Shown here one piece after another: positions 1-8,863 of a DNA stretch of 64,000 nucleotides. Source of the DNA: Lactobacillus gallinarum DSM 10532 = JCM 2011 (GTDB lineage: Bacteria; Bacillota; Bacilli; Lactobacillales; Lactobacillaceae); NCBI RefSeq assembly GCF_001434975.1, contig NZ_AZEL01000026.1, forward strand, positions 1 through 64,000, written 5' to 3'. Positions within the stretch are counted from its first letter, which is position 1. Each line of letters begins with the position of its first letter. The notes under the pieces were generated by a model. The model made no database searches, was not told the DNA's origin, and saw only the letters and a program-made list of their open reading frames with translations. A program made the translations under genes and the position numbers.

Positions 1-54
1 TAGAGCGCTTGACTGTTAATCAAGATGTCGTCAGTTCGAGTCTGACAGCCGGAG
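1..54 (+). tRNA. tRNA-Asn(GTT), 5' end outside the window
   Basis: The anticodon arm with loop containing GTT, the variable region and the T arm (GTCAG-TTCGAGT-CTGAC) are visible, followed by the 3' acceptor strand ending at the discriminator G at 54. The D arm and 5' acceptor strand lie upstream of the window. It is the first of a short tRNA pair with tRNA-Ser. Confidence 0.9.
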
Positions 55-65
55 TACTCTTGTAT

Positions 66-156
66 GGAGTGTTGTCCGAGTGGCTTAAGGAGCATGATTG
101 GAAATCATGTATACGGGCTTATACCTGTATCGAGGGTTCAAATCCCTCACACTCCG
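66..156 (+). tRNA. tRNA-Ser(GGA)
   Basis: Complete class II tRNA with a long variable arm. Acceptor GGAGTGT pairs with ACACTCC, the anticodon stem-loop is CATGA-TTGGAAA-TCATG, and the T loop is TTCAAAT. The anticodon GGA reads serine UCC/UCU. It lies 12 nt after tRNA-Asn and is probably cotranscribed. Confidence 0.95.
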
Positions 157-170
157 TAGATAAATGAAGA

Positions 171-204
171 AAAGAGATCATATTCGTTATGATCTCTTTT
201 TTCT
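171..204 (+). terminator. Rho-independent terminator of the tRNA pair
   Basis: An 11-bp stem (AAGAGATCATA with its complement) with a 5-nt loop is followed by a T-rich run, 15 nt after tRNA-Ser. Confidence 0.85.
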
Positions 205-236
205 TACCTTATAATAAGTAGCAAGAAGGTATTAAA

Positions 237-1127
237 ATGAAAAATAAAAAGAAAGTTGTGTTTTCTTCTCTACTGGTAGTATTTTTATTATTCTTTCTAT
301 CAGCCTGTTCAACTAAAAAAGAGGAAAATACTCAGAAACATCAAGTCGACATTGTCACATCAACTAATATTTATGCCAATATTGCCAAAAATATCGTGGG
401 TAAGCACGGTAAAGTCGAAGCAATTATCAATCATGGCGATACCGATCCCCATGATTTTGAGCCTACTACTGGCTCCGCTAAAGAAGTTGCCAATGCCAAT
501 ATCGTTATTGCAAATGGTTTGGGATATGACAGCTGGATGACTAATTTGGCTAATGCAAATGATATTCATGTTACTAAAGTAGGAGAGCAGCTTATGGGAC
601 TAAAACAGGGCGACAATCCTCATATTTGGTATAACCTGAATATGCCACAAAAATACGTGGCCTACCTTGTTAAAAAAGCTAGTCAAATTGATCCCAAGCA
701 TACATCTTATTTTAAAACTAATGCCAAAATTTATTTGAATAAAATAGATACGATAAAGAAATTGGCCGACAAAATAAATGGAAGAAAGGCGAAGCCAGTT
801 TATGTGAGTGAGCCGGTATTTGATTATGCCTTAGAGCGGTGCCATTTTAAAATTGGTAATCCAGCTTTTGAAGAGGCTGTAGAAAATGAAACTGATCCAA
901 ACGCTAAAGTTGTGCACGAAATGCAAATGGGTATCAAACAGAGAAAAATTGCTTTCTTCGTTAATAATGTCCAAGCATCAAGCAGTACCGTTAATAATAT
1001 GGTAAGCTTAGCTAAGCACTCAAACGTGCCAGTACTTGATGTACGTGAGACGATGCCTAATGGTGTTAGCTACTATCAATGGATGAAAAACAATTATCAA
1101 AAATTATTTCAAATTTTTTCAAAATAA
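237..1127 (+). CDS. Zinc/manganese ABC transporter substrate-binding lipoprotein (ZnuA/AdcA family)
   Basis: A 296-aa lipoprotein with a type II signal peptide: a basic N-terminus, a hydrophobic core and the lipobox LSAC, so Cys24 would be lipidated. The mature part has the cluster A-1 metal-binding fold. Likely ligands are His72 in DPHDFEP and a His near 129 in NPHIW. The VSEPVFDYAL segment and the acidic tail motif DVRETMP fit the family. The protein should capture Zn2+ or Mn2+ outside the membrane and hand it to an ABC permease. No permease or ATPase gene is adjacent, so it is an orphan receptor here. An AAGAAGG ribosome-binding site precedes ATG 237. The metal specificity cannot be read from the sequence. 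Confidence 0.85.
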   Translation: MKNKKKVVFSSLLVVFLLFFLSACSTKKEENTQKHQVDIVTSTNIYANIAKNIVGKHGKVEAIINHGDTDPHDFEPTTGSAKEVANANIVIANGLGYDSWMTNLANANDIHVTKVGEQLMGLKQGDNPHIWYNLNMPQKYVAYLVKKASQIDPKHTSYFKTNAKIYLNKIDTIKKLADKINGRKAKPVYVSEPVFDYALERCHFKIGNPAFEEAVENETDPNAKVVHEMQMGIKQRKIAFFVNNVQASSSTVNNMVSLAKHSNVPVLDVRETMPNGVSYYQWMKNNYQKLFQIFSK

Positions 1128-1212
1128 CCCTTGCATAAATTAAGGATGTCTAGTAATATAATAAACGTTGTGATTGAGATGTCACTCAGATAACTAAAAA
1201 ATAAAAAAGTTC

Positions 1213-1241
1213 TTGACTTTTAAAACTGATTTAGTTATTAT
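1213..1241 (+). promoter_or_regulatory. Promoter of the tRNA-Glu/tRNA-Val pair
   Basis: TTGACT at 1213-1218 is followed after 17 nt by TATTAT at 1236-1241, 27 nt before tRNA-Glu. An overlapping TATAAT is at 1239-1244. Confidence 0.65.
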
Positions 1242-1268
1242 AATAAAGTACTCTTGATTAAGAGATAT

Positions 1269-1340
1269 GACCCGTTGGTCAAGTGGTTAAGACACGGCCC
1301 TTTCACGGCCGTAACATGGGTTCAAATCCCGTACGGGTCA
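1269..1340 (+). tRNA. tRNA-Glu(TTC)
   Basis: Complete 72-nt tRNA. Acceptor GACCCGT pairs with ACGGGTC, and the anticodon stem CGGCC/GGCCG carries the loop CTTTCAC with anticodon TTC. Discriminator A. Confidence 0.95.
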
Positions 1341-1345
1341 CTTAT

Positions 1346-1418
1346 GGAGGATTAGCTCAGCTGGGAGAGCATCTGCCTTACAAGCAGGAGGTCACAGGTT
1401 CGAGCCCTGTATCCTCCA
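1346..1418 (+). tRNA. tRNA-Val(TAC)
   Basis: Complete 73-nt tRNA. Acceptor GGAGGAT pairs with ATCCTCC, and the anticodon loop CTTACAA has anticodon TAC. It follows tRNA-Glu by 5 nt. Confidence 0.95.
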
Positions 1419-1426
1419 TTGTTCGG

Positions 1427-1456
1427 GACTACCGCGGAGACGGTAGTCTTTTTTTA
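1427..1456 (+). terminator. Terminator after tRNA-Val
   Basis: The stem GACTACCG/CGGTAGTC with a 6-nt loop is followed by seven T. It separates the tRNA unit from metK. Confidence 0.9.
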
Positions 1457-1483
1457 TGCAAAAAGAACGAACAAAATAATTTT

Positions 1484-1563
1484 ATCGGTTCAAGTCCTGA
1501 AAGGATTCACTATTAACAGTGAAGATGCCTTGTAACCGAATAGCTAATGTCTATATAGGGGGA
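1484..1563 (+). promoter_or_regulatory. SMK box (SAM-III) riboswitch of metK
   Basis: The leader carries the conserved SMK pieces in order: TCGGTTCAAG pairing with CTTGTAACCGA, the GAAAGGATTCACT hairpin strand pairing with AGTGAAGATGCC, and a G-rich Shine-Dalgarno AGGGGGA at 1557-1563 just before ATG 1569. In this family SAM binding makes the anti-SD pair with the SD and blocks translation, so SAM represses its own synthetase. No terminator hairpin is present between it and metK, consistent with translational control. Confidence 0.9.
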
Positions 1564-1568
1564 CTATT

Positions 1569-2768
1569 ATGGAAAGACGTTTGTTTACTTCAGAATCAGT
1601 TTCTGAAGGACACCCAGATAAGGTTGCTGATCAAATTTCAGATGCTATTCTGGATGCAATGTTGGAAAAAGATCCTAATTCACATGTAGCATGTGAAACG
1701 ATTGTAACTACAGGTATGGTTTTTGTCTTCGGAGAAATTTCAACTAGTGCTTATGTTGATATTCAAGACGTAGTACGTAAGACCATCTTGAGAATTGGTT
1801 ATGATCGTCCTGAATTAGGTTTTGATGGCAATAACTGTGCCGTCATGGTGGATATTGATGAGCAATCACCTGATATTGCGGGTGGTGTAGATCATTCACT
1901 TGAAACTAGAGAAAATGAGTCTGATCAAGACGAATTGGATCAAATTGGTGCGGGTGACCAAGGTTTGATGTTTGGTTTTGCTATTAAGGAAACACCAGAA
2001 TTAATGCCTTTGCCAATCTCACTTGCTCATCGCTTAATGAGACGTGTTGCCTCATTGAGAAAGGATCATACTCTAGAATGGCTTCGTCCAGATGCTAAGG
2101 CACAAGTTACAGTTGAATACGATGAGAACAATAATCCACTTCGTGTTGATACTGTAGTTATTTCTACTCAAACTGATGCAGAAGTATCTAATGACGAAAT
2201 TCGTCGAGCAATGATCGATTTAGTAATTAAAGAAGTTATTCCAGCTCGCTACTTGGATGAAAAGACCAAGTTCTTGATTAACCCATCTGGACGCTTCGTT
2301 ATTGGTGGACCAAAGGGTGACTCTGGTTTAACTGGACGTAAGATCATCGTTGATACTTATGGTGGTTATGCTCGTCATGGTGGTGGTGCCTTCTCAGGTA
2401 AGGACCCAACAAAGGTTGACCGTAGTGCTAGTTATGCAGCTCGCTATATTGCTAAAAATATCGTGGCAGCTGGTCTTGCATATCGCTGTGAAGTACAATT
2501 AGCCTACGCAATCGGTGTGGCTCACCCAGTATCAATTATGATTGATACAGCTGGTACCGGTAAGGTGGATGATGATCTTTTGACTGAAGCAGTTCGTCAT
2601 GTCTTTGATCTTCGTCCAGCAGGTATCATCAAGATGCTTGATTTGCGTCGTCCTATTTATGAACAAACTGCCGCATATGGTCACTTCGGCAGAACAGATG
2701 TCGATTTACCGTGGGAAAAGACCGATAAAACTCAAGATTTACTTGATTACATCAAAAACAATAAATAA
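1569..2768 (+). CDS. metK: S-adenosylmethionine synthetase
   Basis: A 399-aa cytosolic enzyme that joins ATP and methionine to form SAM. Signatures are [17 protein letters not shown] near the N-terminus, the GAGDQG hexapeptide in the middle and the P-loop-like [16 protein letters not shown] segment. Length is normal for the family. The start is set by the SMK-box Shine-Dalgarno 6 nt upstream. An MFS exporter begins 18 nt after the stop and may be cotranscribed. Confidence 0.97.
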   Translation: MERRLFTSESVSEGHPDKVADQISDAILDAMLEKDPNSHVACETIVTTGMVFVFGEISTSAYVDIQDVVRKTILRIGYDRPELGFDGNNCAVMVDIDEQSPDIAGGVDHSLETRENESDQDELDQIGAGDQGLMFGFAIKETPELMPLPISLAHRLMRRVASLRKDHTLEWLRPDAKAQVTVEYDENNNPLRVDTVVISTQTDAEVSNDEIRRAMIDLVIKEVIPARYLDEKTKFLINPSGRFVIGGPKGDSGLTGRKIIVDTYGGYARHGGGAFSGKDPTKVDRSASYAARYIAKNIVAAGLAYRCEVQLAYAIGVAHPVSIMIDTAGTGKVDDDLLTEAVRHVFDLRPAGIIKMLDLRRPIYEQTAAYGHFGRTDVDLPWEKTDKTQDLLDYIKNNK

Positions 2769-2786
2769 TAAAAAGAGGGAGTAAAA

Positions 2787-4247
2787 ATGAAAAAAACAAA
2801 CGTGTCACTAGTCACGCTTGCGATTTTTATGACTACTTTTATGTCTGGTGTTGAAGGAACGATTGTTTCTACTGCGATGCCAACCATAGTTTCTGATCTG
2901 AATGGATTGGAAATTATGAATTGGGTTGTATCAATCTTTCTTTTGATGACGGCTGTGTCAACTCCTTTATATGGAAAACTGGCAGATAGCATTGGGCGAA
3001 AGCCAGTTTTTTTATTTGGGATTGCACTCTTTGTCATTGGATCGTCATTGTGTGGCTTAGCTCAGAATATGATTGAATTAATTGTATTTAGAGCAATTCA
3101 AGGATTAGGTTCAGGAGCAGTTCAACCGGTGGCTATTACGCTGATTGCGGATTTATATACTTTGCAAAAACGGGCAAAACTGTTAGGACTCAATTCTGGC
3201 TTTTGGGGAGTAGCCTCAGTAATTGCACCACTATTAGGTGGTTTTATTGTTCAACATCTGTCTTGGCACTGGGTCTTTTATATTAATGTTCCGATCGGAA
3301 TTATCGCCTTTTTGCTGGTTATTTTCTATTTAAAAGAACCAAAGCACAATGCCAAATCAAAGTTGGACTTGCAAGGTACAACTTGGTTGGTAATTTTACT
3401 GCTAGCTTTGATGTTCTTCTTACAGGATCTTGGCGAAAACACCAATATTGCAATAATGGCTATTTTAGCTCTTTTAATTGTGGTATCGGTAATTGCCTTC
3501 TTTAAGGCAGAAAAGCGCGCTAAGGACCCAATAATGCCGTTATCAATGCTGAAAAATAGAGAGTTCCTGGCAATCAATCTAATTACTCTACTTATCTGTG
3601 GGGTAGTTATTGGCTTTGAATTTTATATTCCAACTTGGATGCAGGGAATTAACGGAACTAACGCCTCGCTTGCTGGTTTTGCCGTTACACCAAGTTCTTT
3701 AATGTGGATTGTAGGTTCGTTTATTCTAGGCTGGATGCTTGGCCGCTGGGGTATTAAGCGGACTTATGATTATATGTTAGGCGTATTGGTGATCACAGAT
3801 TTGGTATTGCTTTTAGTACCAATTTACACACCATTCTGGGTATTCTGTATTGTCGCAGCCTTTAACGGTACCGCATTTGGGGTTATTACAACGGCATCTC
3901 AGGTTCATTCTCAAGTGCTAGTATCTAAGTCTGACATTGGGGTAGCAACTTCATTTAATACTTTGATGAAATATTTGGGTCAAACTATGATGATTTCAAT
4001 CTACGGTATTGCCTTTAATACGGCGGTAGCTCATGGTTTAGCTAAGCACCCTGGATTGACTCAAGGGATGATGAATAAAATCGTTTCTGCGGAAAATGCC
4101 AAGACGCTAGCAGCCAATACGATTCCACAGTTGCGTCAAGTTCTTTTGGGTGGATTAAAAGCCGTATATTTTGTTTCATTAATCGTGATAATTGTTTCCA
4201 TCGTTTTGAACCGAACATATCGTGATCAAAAAATTAATACCAAATAA
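2787..4247 (+). CDS. MFS drug/proton antiporter, DHA2 (14-TM EmrB/QacA) family
   Basis: A 486-aa very hydrophobic protein with about 14 predicted membrane spans. Motif A (GKLADSIGRKPVF) lies between helices 2 and 3, and there is an antiporter motif C-like segment (GFWGVASVIAPLLGGF). The family exports drugs, dyes or other small molecules using the proton gradient; the substrate here is unknown. GAGGGAG precedes ATG 2787. It is only 18 nt downstream of metK with no visible terminator between, so it probably shares the metK message. A bidirectional terminator follows immediately. Confidence 0.85.
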   Translation: MKKTNVSLVTLAIFMTTFMSGVEGTIVSTAMPTIVSDLNGLEIMNWVVSIFLLMTAVSTPLYGKLADSIGRKPVFLFGIALFVIGSSLCGLAQNMIELIVFRAIQGLGSGAVQPVAITLIADLYTLQKRAKLLGLNSGFWGVASVIAPLLGGFIVQHLSWHWVFYINVPIGIIAFLLVIFYLKEPKHNAKSKLDLQGTTWLVILLLALMFFLQDLGENTNIAIMAILALLIVVSVIAFFKAEKRAKDPIMPLSMLKNREFLAINLITLLICGVVIGFEFYIPTWMQGINGTNASLAGFAVTPSSLMWIVGSFILGWMLGRWGIKRTYDYMLGVLVITDLVLLLVPIYTPFWVFCIVAAFNGTAFGVITTASQVHSQVLVSKSDIGVATSFNTLMKYLGQTMMISIYGIAFNTAVAHGLAKHPGLTQGMMNKIVSAENAKTLAANTIPQLRQVLLGGLKAVYFVSLIVIIVSIVLNRTYRDQKINTK

Positions 4248-4285
4248 AAAATCCAGATGCATCTTTAATGCGTCTGGATTTTTGT
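4247..4285. terminator. Bidirectional terminator
   Basis: The stem AATCCAGATGC/GCGTCTGGATT is flanked by A and T runs. It serves the MFS gene on the plus strand and the prenyl synthase on the minus strand. A degenerate relative (AAATCCAGATG ... CATCTAGATTT) lies at 11245-11275. Confidence 0.85.
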
Positions 4286-4286
4286 T

Positions 4287-5267
4287 TTAAAAGCTGCGTT
4301 TCAACAATTGTTGCGGCATTTTCTTAAGTAATGTTGTTGCACTATTATTTGGAAAAATAGCTAAACAGTCAACCGCTTTTTGGGCATAATCTTGAGCGAG
4401 TTTCCTACTTTTCTCAATAACGGAACTATTAACGAGAATTTCTTGAATCAGTTGCATATCTGAAACGGACATTTCGCGTTTTTTATTTAAAATAGGCAAC
4501 AGCTTTTGTCTTAACTCGGGCTGATCAAGTGCAAGCAAAAGTGGCAAGGAATAAACACCGGTAGCTAAATCTTCTAAAGTAGGCTTATTGAGTTTGTCGC
4601 TGCCTGTGTAGTCTAATAAATCATCTACAATTTGAAATGCGATTCCTAGATTTTCTCCAAAATTGGCTAAAGCTTCACTTTCTTCGGCATTCCCACCCGC
4701 AAAATGTGCACCTTCTTCAGCTGCTAAACGGAAGAGGGCGGCGGTTTTACCTTTGATATCGTTTAGATAATCCGTAAAGGTCTGCTCTAAGTTAAAGCGT
4801 TCAGCCATTTGACCGAGTTCTCCATTTAAAATATGGCTCATAGTTTGTGCGTTGCGCACCAGATACTCGTGTTCTGCAGTTGTATCCAGCATTAAATCAA
4901 AAAAGTTGGTGAATAATAAATCACCAGCGTACACAGCGACATCTTTGCCAAACTCTGCTTGAATGCTGATATTGCCTCTACGCAGATCAGAATCATCGAT
5001 GATATCATCATGAATCAAAGTTGCCATATGCAAAATTTCGATAGATGAAGCTAAATTAATAGTTTGTTGATTAACTTTTCCGACTACATGTGCTGCTAAT
5101 AATAAAAGGCTGGGGCGCAGATATTTGCCACCGTTGTCGGCCATTGTTAATAAAGCAGTCTGTAAACTCTGATGAGGAGTTTGAATGGTGTGCTGAATCA
5201 AAGCATCGACTTCAGCTAATTCATCAGCAATAAGTGGATATTTTTTCCAAGGCTTAAAATTTTTCAT
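4287..5267 (-). CDS. Polyprenyl diphosphate synthase (heptaprenyl/nonaprenyl component II type)
   Basis: A 326-aa all-helical trans-prenyltransferase that extends allylic diphosphates with isopentenyl diphosphate. The first aspartate-rich motif HDDIIDD is at about residues 90-96, and the second, QIVDDLLDY, lies in the C-terminal third. GGKYLRPSL is the conserved IPP-binding region. These features match HepT/IspB-like long-chain synthases that supply menaquinone side chains; the chain length is not readable. No other quinone genes are adjacent. The gene is monocistronic on the minus strand. Confidence 0.88.
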   Translation of the reverse strand: MKNFKPWKKYPLIADELAEVDALIQHTIQTPHQSLQTALLTMADNGGKYLRPSLLLLAAHVVGKVNQQTINLASSIEILHMATLIHDDIIDDSDLRRGNISIQAEFGKDVAVYAGDLLFTNFFDLMLDTTAEHEYLVRNAQTMSHILNGELGQMAERFNLEQTFTDYLNDIKGKTAALFRLAAEEGAHFAGGNAEESEALANFGENLGIAFQIVDDLLDYTGSDKLNKPTLEDLATGVYSLPLLLALDQPELRQKLLPILNKKREMSVSDMQLIQEILVNSSVIEKSRKLAQDYAQKAVDCLAIFPNNSATTLLKKMPQQLLKRSF

Positions 5268-5363
5268 AAATTGTTTCCTTAAACTAATAAAATTATTATC
5301 GTTTAATTGATTTGTTCAAATAGTTACATTACTTATTATTACGCAGATTGTGAATCTAACCAA

Positions 5364-5402
5364 CAAAAAAACTAGTGAAAATTAAATTCACTAGTCTTTT
5401 TG
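5364..5402 (-). terminator. Terminator of the PAP2 gene (near-symmetrical)
   Basis: The stem ACTAGTGAA/TTCACTAGT has A and T runs on both sides, directly after the stop codon of the minus-strand PAP2 gene. Confidence 0.8.
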
Positions 5403-5403
5403 T

Positions 5404-6066
5404 TTATTTTCGCGATTTTTCTAACATTTTTGGTTCAATGTAAAAGTGGTATAAGAATGAATAACCAAGTAAAACAAAGGTAATTCCTTCAATCCAACCT
5501 CCAAAGACATCAGATGGATAATGCACATGGACGAATATTCTTGTGTAGCCGATCAAGATCGGGAACAACGCCCAAATGATAATTAATAGAGTTTTCCAGA
5601 ATTTGCTTTTAATTAATAAAATTGTCAAGATAATTAAAACTCCAAATAATGCGGCACTACCAACTGAGTGACCTGATGGAAAACTGTAGCCATCGGCATA
5701 AACTAAATGGTGAACGGTTGGACGTTGGCGCTCAACTGCGTGTTTGATAATCCAGTTATAACCGTTGGCACAGATCATGACGCCTGCTGTGAACCAAGCA
5801 TAAGCATATTGTTTAAACGTAATTAAAAGAATAAATAAGATAATTGTTTCTATCGTAATCGTGCTGGTATTGCCTAAATTGGTAAAAGTTTTTGCAAAAG
5901 CGACATTTGTCGGATTATTATTGCAGACAATGCTGATGACTGCATTGTCGAAACTGTGGATAAACGGTGAACCAGATGAAACAAGCATCGCCCACGCTGC
6001 GTAGATGACCACAAAGATTATCCCTGGAACCAGAGTATCTCTTGGTGGATTTTTTGTATTAATCAA
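5404..6066 (-). CDS. PAP2-family membrane phosphatase (PgpB/UppP-like)
   Basis: A 220-aa protein with about six membrane spans and the three-part PAP2 signature: KHAVERQRP, then PSGHS, then TRIFVHVHYPSD. The histidines of the second and third motifs are the catalytic pair. The family removes phosphate from lipid phosphates such as undecaprenyl diphosphate or phosphatidylglycerol phosphate, at the outer face of the membrane. Its neighbour on the same strand makes polyprenyl diphosphates, which is suggestive but not proof of substrate. It has its own terminator. Confidence 0.85.
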   Translation of the reverse strand: MINTKNPPRDTLVPGIIFVVIYAAWAMLVSSGSPFIHSFDNAVISIVCNNNPTNVAFAKTFTNLGNTSTITIETIILFILLITFKQYAYAWFTAGVMICANGYNWIIKHAVERQRPTVHHLVYADGYSFPSGHSVGSAALFGVLIILTILLIKSKFWKTLLIIIWALFPILIGYTRIFVHVHYPSDVFGGWIEGITFVLLGYSFLYHFYIEPKMLEKSRK

Positions 6067-6130
6067 AAAAAGTCTCCCCTTGTAATTTTTAGCATTTGTG
6101 GTAAATTATAATCATTATCTATAAGAAAAT

Positions 6131-6340
6131 AAAGGTCAGGAAGTAGTAACAAGGATATTTTTTCAGAGAGAGACTGGTTGCTGTGAAGTCTTAGAATGGA
6201 ATTGTGAACTTGTCCTGGTATTGAAACCTATCGTTGCCATCCGCGTTAAGGAGCGATTAAGGGTCACATTTTTGATGTGGAACTTAGGTGGTACCGCGAT
6301 TATTTCGTCCTATGATTGATAGAATCATAGGACTTTTTTG
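6131..6340 (+). promoter_or_regulatory. T-box leader of leuS, leucine CUU specifier
   Basis: The T-box core AGGTGGTACCGCG is at 6286-6298, followed by a terminator (GTCCTATGATT/AATCATAGGAC, 6307-6339). Stem I closes with CAGGA (6137-6141) and TCCTG (6213-6217), with an AGTA bulge on the 5' side and the specifier CTT at 6209-6211 on the 3' side. Uncharged tRNA-Leu is expected to stabilise the antiterminator. A TATAAT box at 6107-6112 is the likely -10. Confidence 0.93.
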
Positions 6341-6355
6341 TTAGAGAGGAAAAAT

Positions 6356-8770
6356 ATGTATAATCACAAAGTTGTCGAAAAGAAATGGCAAGATTATTGG
6401 GCAAAGCATGATACCTTCAAGACAGGTACAGATCCCAAGAAGAAAAATTATTATGCATTGGACATGTTCCCATTCCCATCTGGTAAGGGCCTTCACGTAG
6501 GTCACCCAGAAGGATATACTGCAACCGATATTGTCTCACGTATGAAGCGTGCACAAGGCTATAATGTGCTTCACCCAATGGGTTGGGATGCATTTGGTCT
6601 TCCAACAGAACAATATGCTTTAAAGACTGGTGAAGATCCAGCAGTTGTTACTAAAAACAATATTGCCAACTTTAAGCGTCAACTTAACAAGTTAGGCTTT
6701 TCATACGACTGGGATCGTGAAATTACTACTAGTGATCCTAACTACTACAAGTGGACTCAATGGGTCTTTGAACAAATGTATAAGAAGGGCCTTGCTTATG
6801 AAGCTGAAGTTCCAGTTAACTGGTCACCAGACCTTGGTACTGTTGTAGCTAACGAAGAAGTTATTGATGGTAAAACTGAACGTGGTGGTTACCCAGTATA
6901 CCGTCGTAATATGCGTCAATGGATGCTTAAAATGACCGCTTATGCAGATCGTCTTTTGGAAGACCTTGACGATTTGGATTGGCCAGAACCAGTTAAGGAA
7001 ATGCAACGTAACTGGATTGGTCGTTCAGTTGGTGCACAAGTAACTTTCAAGATTAAAGACAGTGACAAGACTTTTGATATCTTTACTACCCGTCCTGATA
7101 CCTTGTTTGGTTGTTCATACACTGTTCTTGCTCCAGAAAACAAGTTGGTGCAAGAAATTACCACTGACGGTCATAGAGACGAAGTTAATGCTTACATCAA
7201 GAAGATTGAATCTAAGTCAGACCTTGAAAGAACTGATTTAAACAAGGATAAGACCGGTGTATTTACTGGTGCTTACGCAATTAACCCAGTTAACGGCAAA
7301 GAAGTTCCAATTTGGATTTCTGACTACGTTTTAGCAAGTTACGGTACTGGTGCCGTAATGGCAGTTCCAGCTCACGATGATCGTGACTATGATTTTGCTA
7401 AAAAGTTTGATTTGCCAATTAATCAAGTACTTGAAGGTGGCAACTTATCTAAGGCTGCCTTCACTGAAGATGGTCCACACATTAACTCAGAATTCTTGAA
7501 TGGTTTGAACATCAAGGATGCCAAGAAGAAGATGGTTGACTGGCTTGAAGAACACAACTGCGGTGAAAAGAAAGTTAACTACAAGCTTCGTGACTGGGAC
7601 TTCAGTCGTCAACGTTACTGGGGTGAACCAATTCCAGTTATCCACTGGGAAGACGGTACTACTTCACTTGTTCCAGAGGATCAACTTCCACTTCGTTTAC
7701 CACATGCAACTGATATCAAGCCATCCGGTACTCCAGAAAGTCCATTAGCTAACTTAACTGACTGGGTAAACGTAGTTGATGAAAATGGTCGAAAAGGTAA
7801 GCGTGAAACCAACACTATGCCTAACTGGGCTGGTTCAAGTTGGTACTACTTACGTTATGTTGATCCACACAATGATAAAGAATTAGCTGATTACGACTTA
7901 TTGAAGCAATGGCTTCCAGTTGACCTTTACATCGGTGGTGCAGAACATGCAGTTCGTCACCTTCTTTACGCTAGATTCTGGCACAAGGTTCTTTACGACT
8001 TGGGTGTTGTTCCAACCAAGGAACCATTCCAACGTTTGTACAACCAAGGCTTAATCTTGAAGAACCACGAAAAGATGTCTAAGTCAAAGGGTAACGTAGT
8101 TAACCCAGATGAAGTGATCGATGAATACGGTGCAGATTCACTTAGAATGTACGAAATGTTCATGGGACCACTTGATGCTTCAATTGACTGGGATGACAAT
8201 GGTCCAGCATCAACTAAGAAGTTCTTAGATCGTGTATGGCGTTTGTTTGTTAACGACCTTGACCTTAAGGCAATTCCACAAGAAAGAATTGTGGATAAAA
8301 ACGATGGTGAACTCGACAAGGTTTATGCAGAAACTGTTAAGAAGGTTACTGAAGACTTTGACGCTCTTCACTTCAACACCGCTATTTCTCAAATGATGGT
8401 CTTCATCAATGCTGCGCAAAAAGCTAAGAGTATTCCACGTGAATACGCAGAAGGATTTGTTAAGCTTTTGGCTCCAGTTGCTCCACACATGATGGAAGAA
8501 ATCTGGCAAGTATTTGGTCATGATGAATCAATTACTTATGCTAAGTGGCCAACTTATGATCCAGCTAAGTTAGTTGAATCAACTGTGGAAATTATGGTTC
8601 AAGTTAACGGTAAGCTTCGTGGTAAGTTCCAAGCAGCTAAGGATGCAGATCGTGATGCTGTTCAAAAAGAAGCTATGGCTTTACCACACGTACAAAAATT
8701 CTTGGAAGGTAAGGACGTTAAGAAGGTTATCGTTGTACCTAACAAGATTGTTAATATCGTTGCTAAATAA
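6356..8770 (+). CDS. leuS: Leucyl-tRNA synthetase
   Basis: An 804-aa class I synthetase that charges tRNA-Leu. The HIGH motif appears as HVGH in [13 protein letters not shown] near residue 50 and the KMSKS loop as EKMSKSKGN in the last third; the CP1 editing insert lies between. The start is ATG 6356, with AGAGGA upstream. An earlier in-frame TTG at 6338 lies in the terminator T-run and is not used. Codon usage is strongly biased, as expected for a highly expressed gene. Confidence 0.97.
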   Translation: MYNHKVVEKKWQDYWAKHDTFKTGTDPKKKNYYALDMFPFPSGKGLHVGHPEGYTATDIVSRMKRAQGYNVLHPMGWDAFGLPTEQYALKTGEDPAVVTKNNIANFKRQLNKLGFSYDWDREITTSDPNYYKWTQWVFEQMYKKGLAYEAEVPVNWSPDLGTVVANEEVIDGKTERGGYPVYRRNMRQWMLKMTAYADRLLEDLDDLDWPEPVKEMQRNWIGRSVGAQVTFKIKDSDKTFDIFTTRPDTLFGCSYTVLAPENKLVQEITTDGHRDEVNAYIKKIESKSDLERTDLNKDKTGVFTGAYAINPVNGKEVPIWISDYVLASYGTGAVMAVPAHDDRDYDFAKKFDLPINQVLEGGNLSKAAFTEDGPHINSEFLNGLNIKDAKKKMVDWLEEHNCGEKKVNYKLRDWDFSRQRYWGEPIPVIHWEDGTTSLVPEDQLPLRLPHATDIKPSGTPESPLANLTDWVNVVDENGRKGKRETNTMPNWAGSSWYYLRYVDPHNDKELADYDLLKQWLPVDLYIGGAEHAVRHLLYARFWHKVLYDLGVVPTKEPFQRLYNQGLILKNHEKMSKSKGNVVNPDEVIDEYGADSLRMYEMFMGPLDASIDWDDNGPASTKKFLDRVWRLFVNDLDLKAIPQERIVDKNDGELDKVYAETVKKVTEDFDALHFNTAISQMMVFINAAQKAKSIPREYAEGFVKLLAPVAPHMMEEIWQVFGHDESITYAKWPTYDPAKLVESTVEIMVQVNGKLRGKFQAAKDADRDAVQKEAMALPHVQKFLEGKDVKKVIVVPNKIVNIVAK

Positions 8771-8773
8771 GTT

Positions 8774-8860
8774 AAGTTTTTCCTAAAAGCTTTATGAAGT
8801 TGAGCTTTATGAAGCAAATTGAGTGACAATTAATTAGTTAATGCTTTTTATTAGGAAAAA
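8774..8860 (+). repeat. Intergenic inverted repeat and paired direct repeats between leuS and the flippase gene
   Basis: TTTTTCCTAA at 8777-8786 is complementary to TTAGGAAAAA at 8851-8860, so the 90-nt spacer could fold into one long-range stem placing the downstream ribosome-binding site (AGGA 8853-8856) in a helix. Inside it AGCTTTATGAAG occurs twice (8788-8799, 8803-8814). A role in translational control is inference. Confidence 0.4.
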
Positions 8861-8863
8861 TTG

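Noticed and set aside
1283-1516. Open frame of 77 codons across tRNA-Glu and tRNA-Val
   Set aside because: It lies on two tRNA genes and a terminator and has no ribosome-binding site; its typical GSNPVRVT and GEHLPYKQEV strings are translated tRNA.
7993-8319. 108-codon frame antisense to leuS
   Set aside because: Shadow of a highly biased gene with no promoter or ribosome-binding site.
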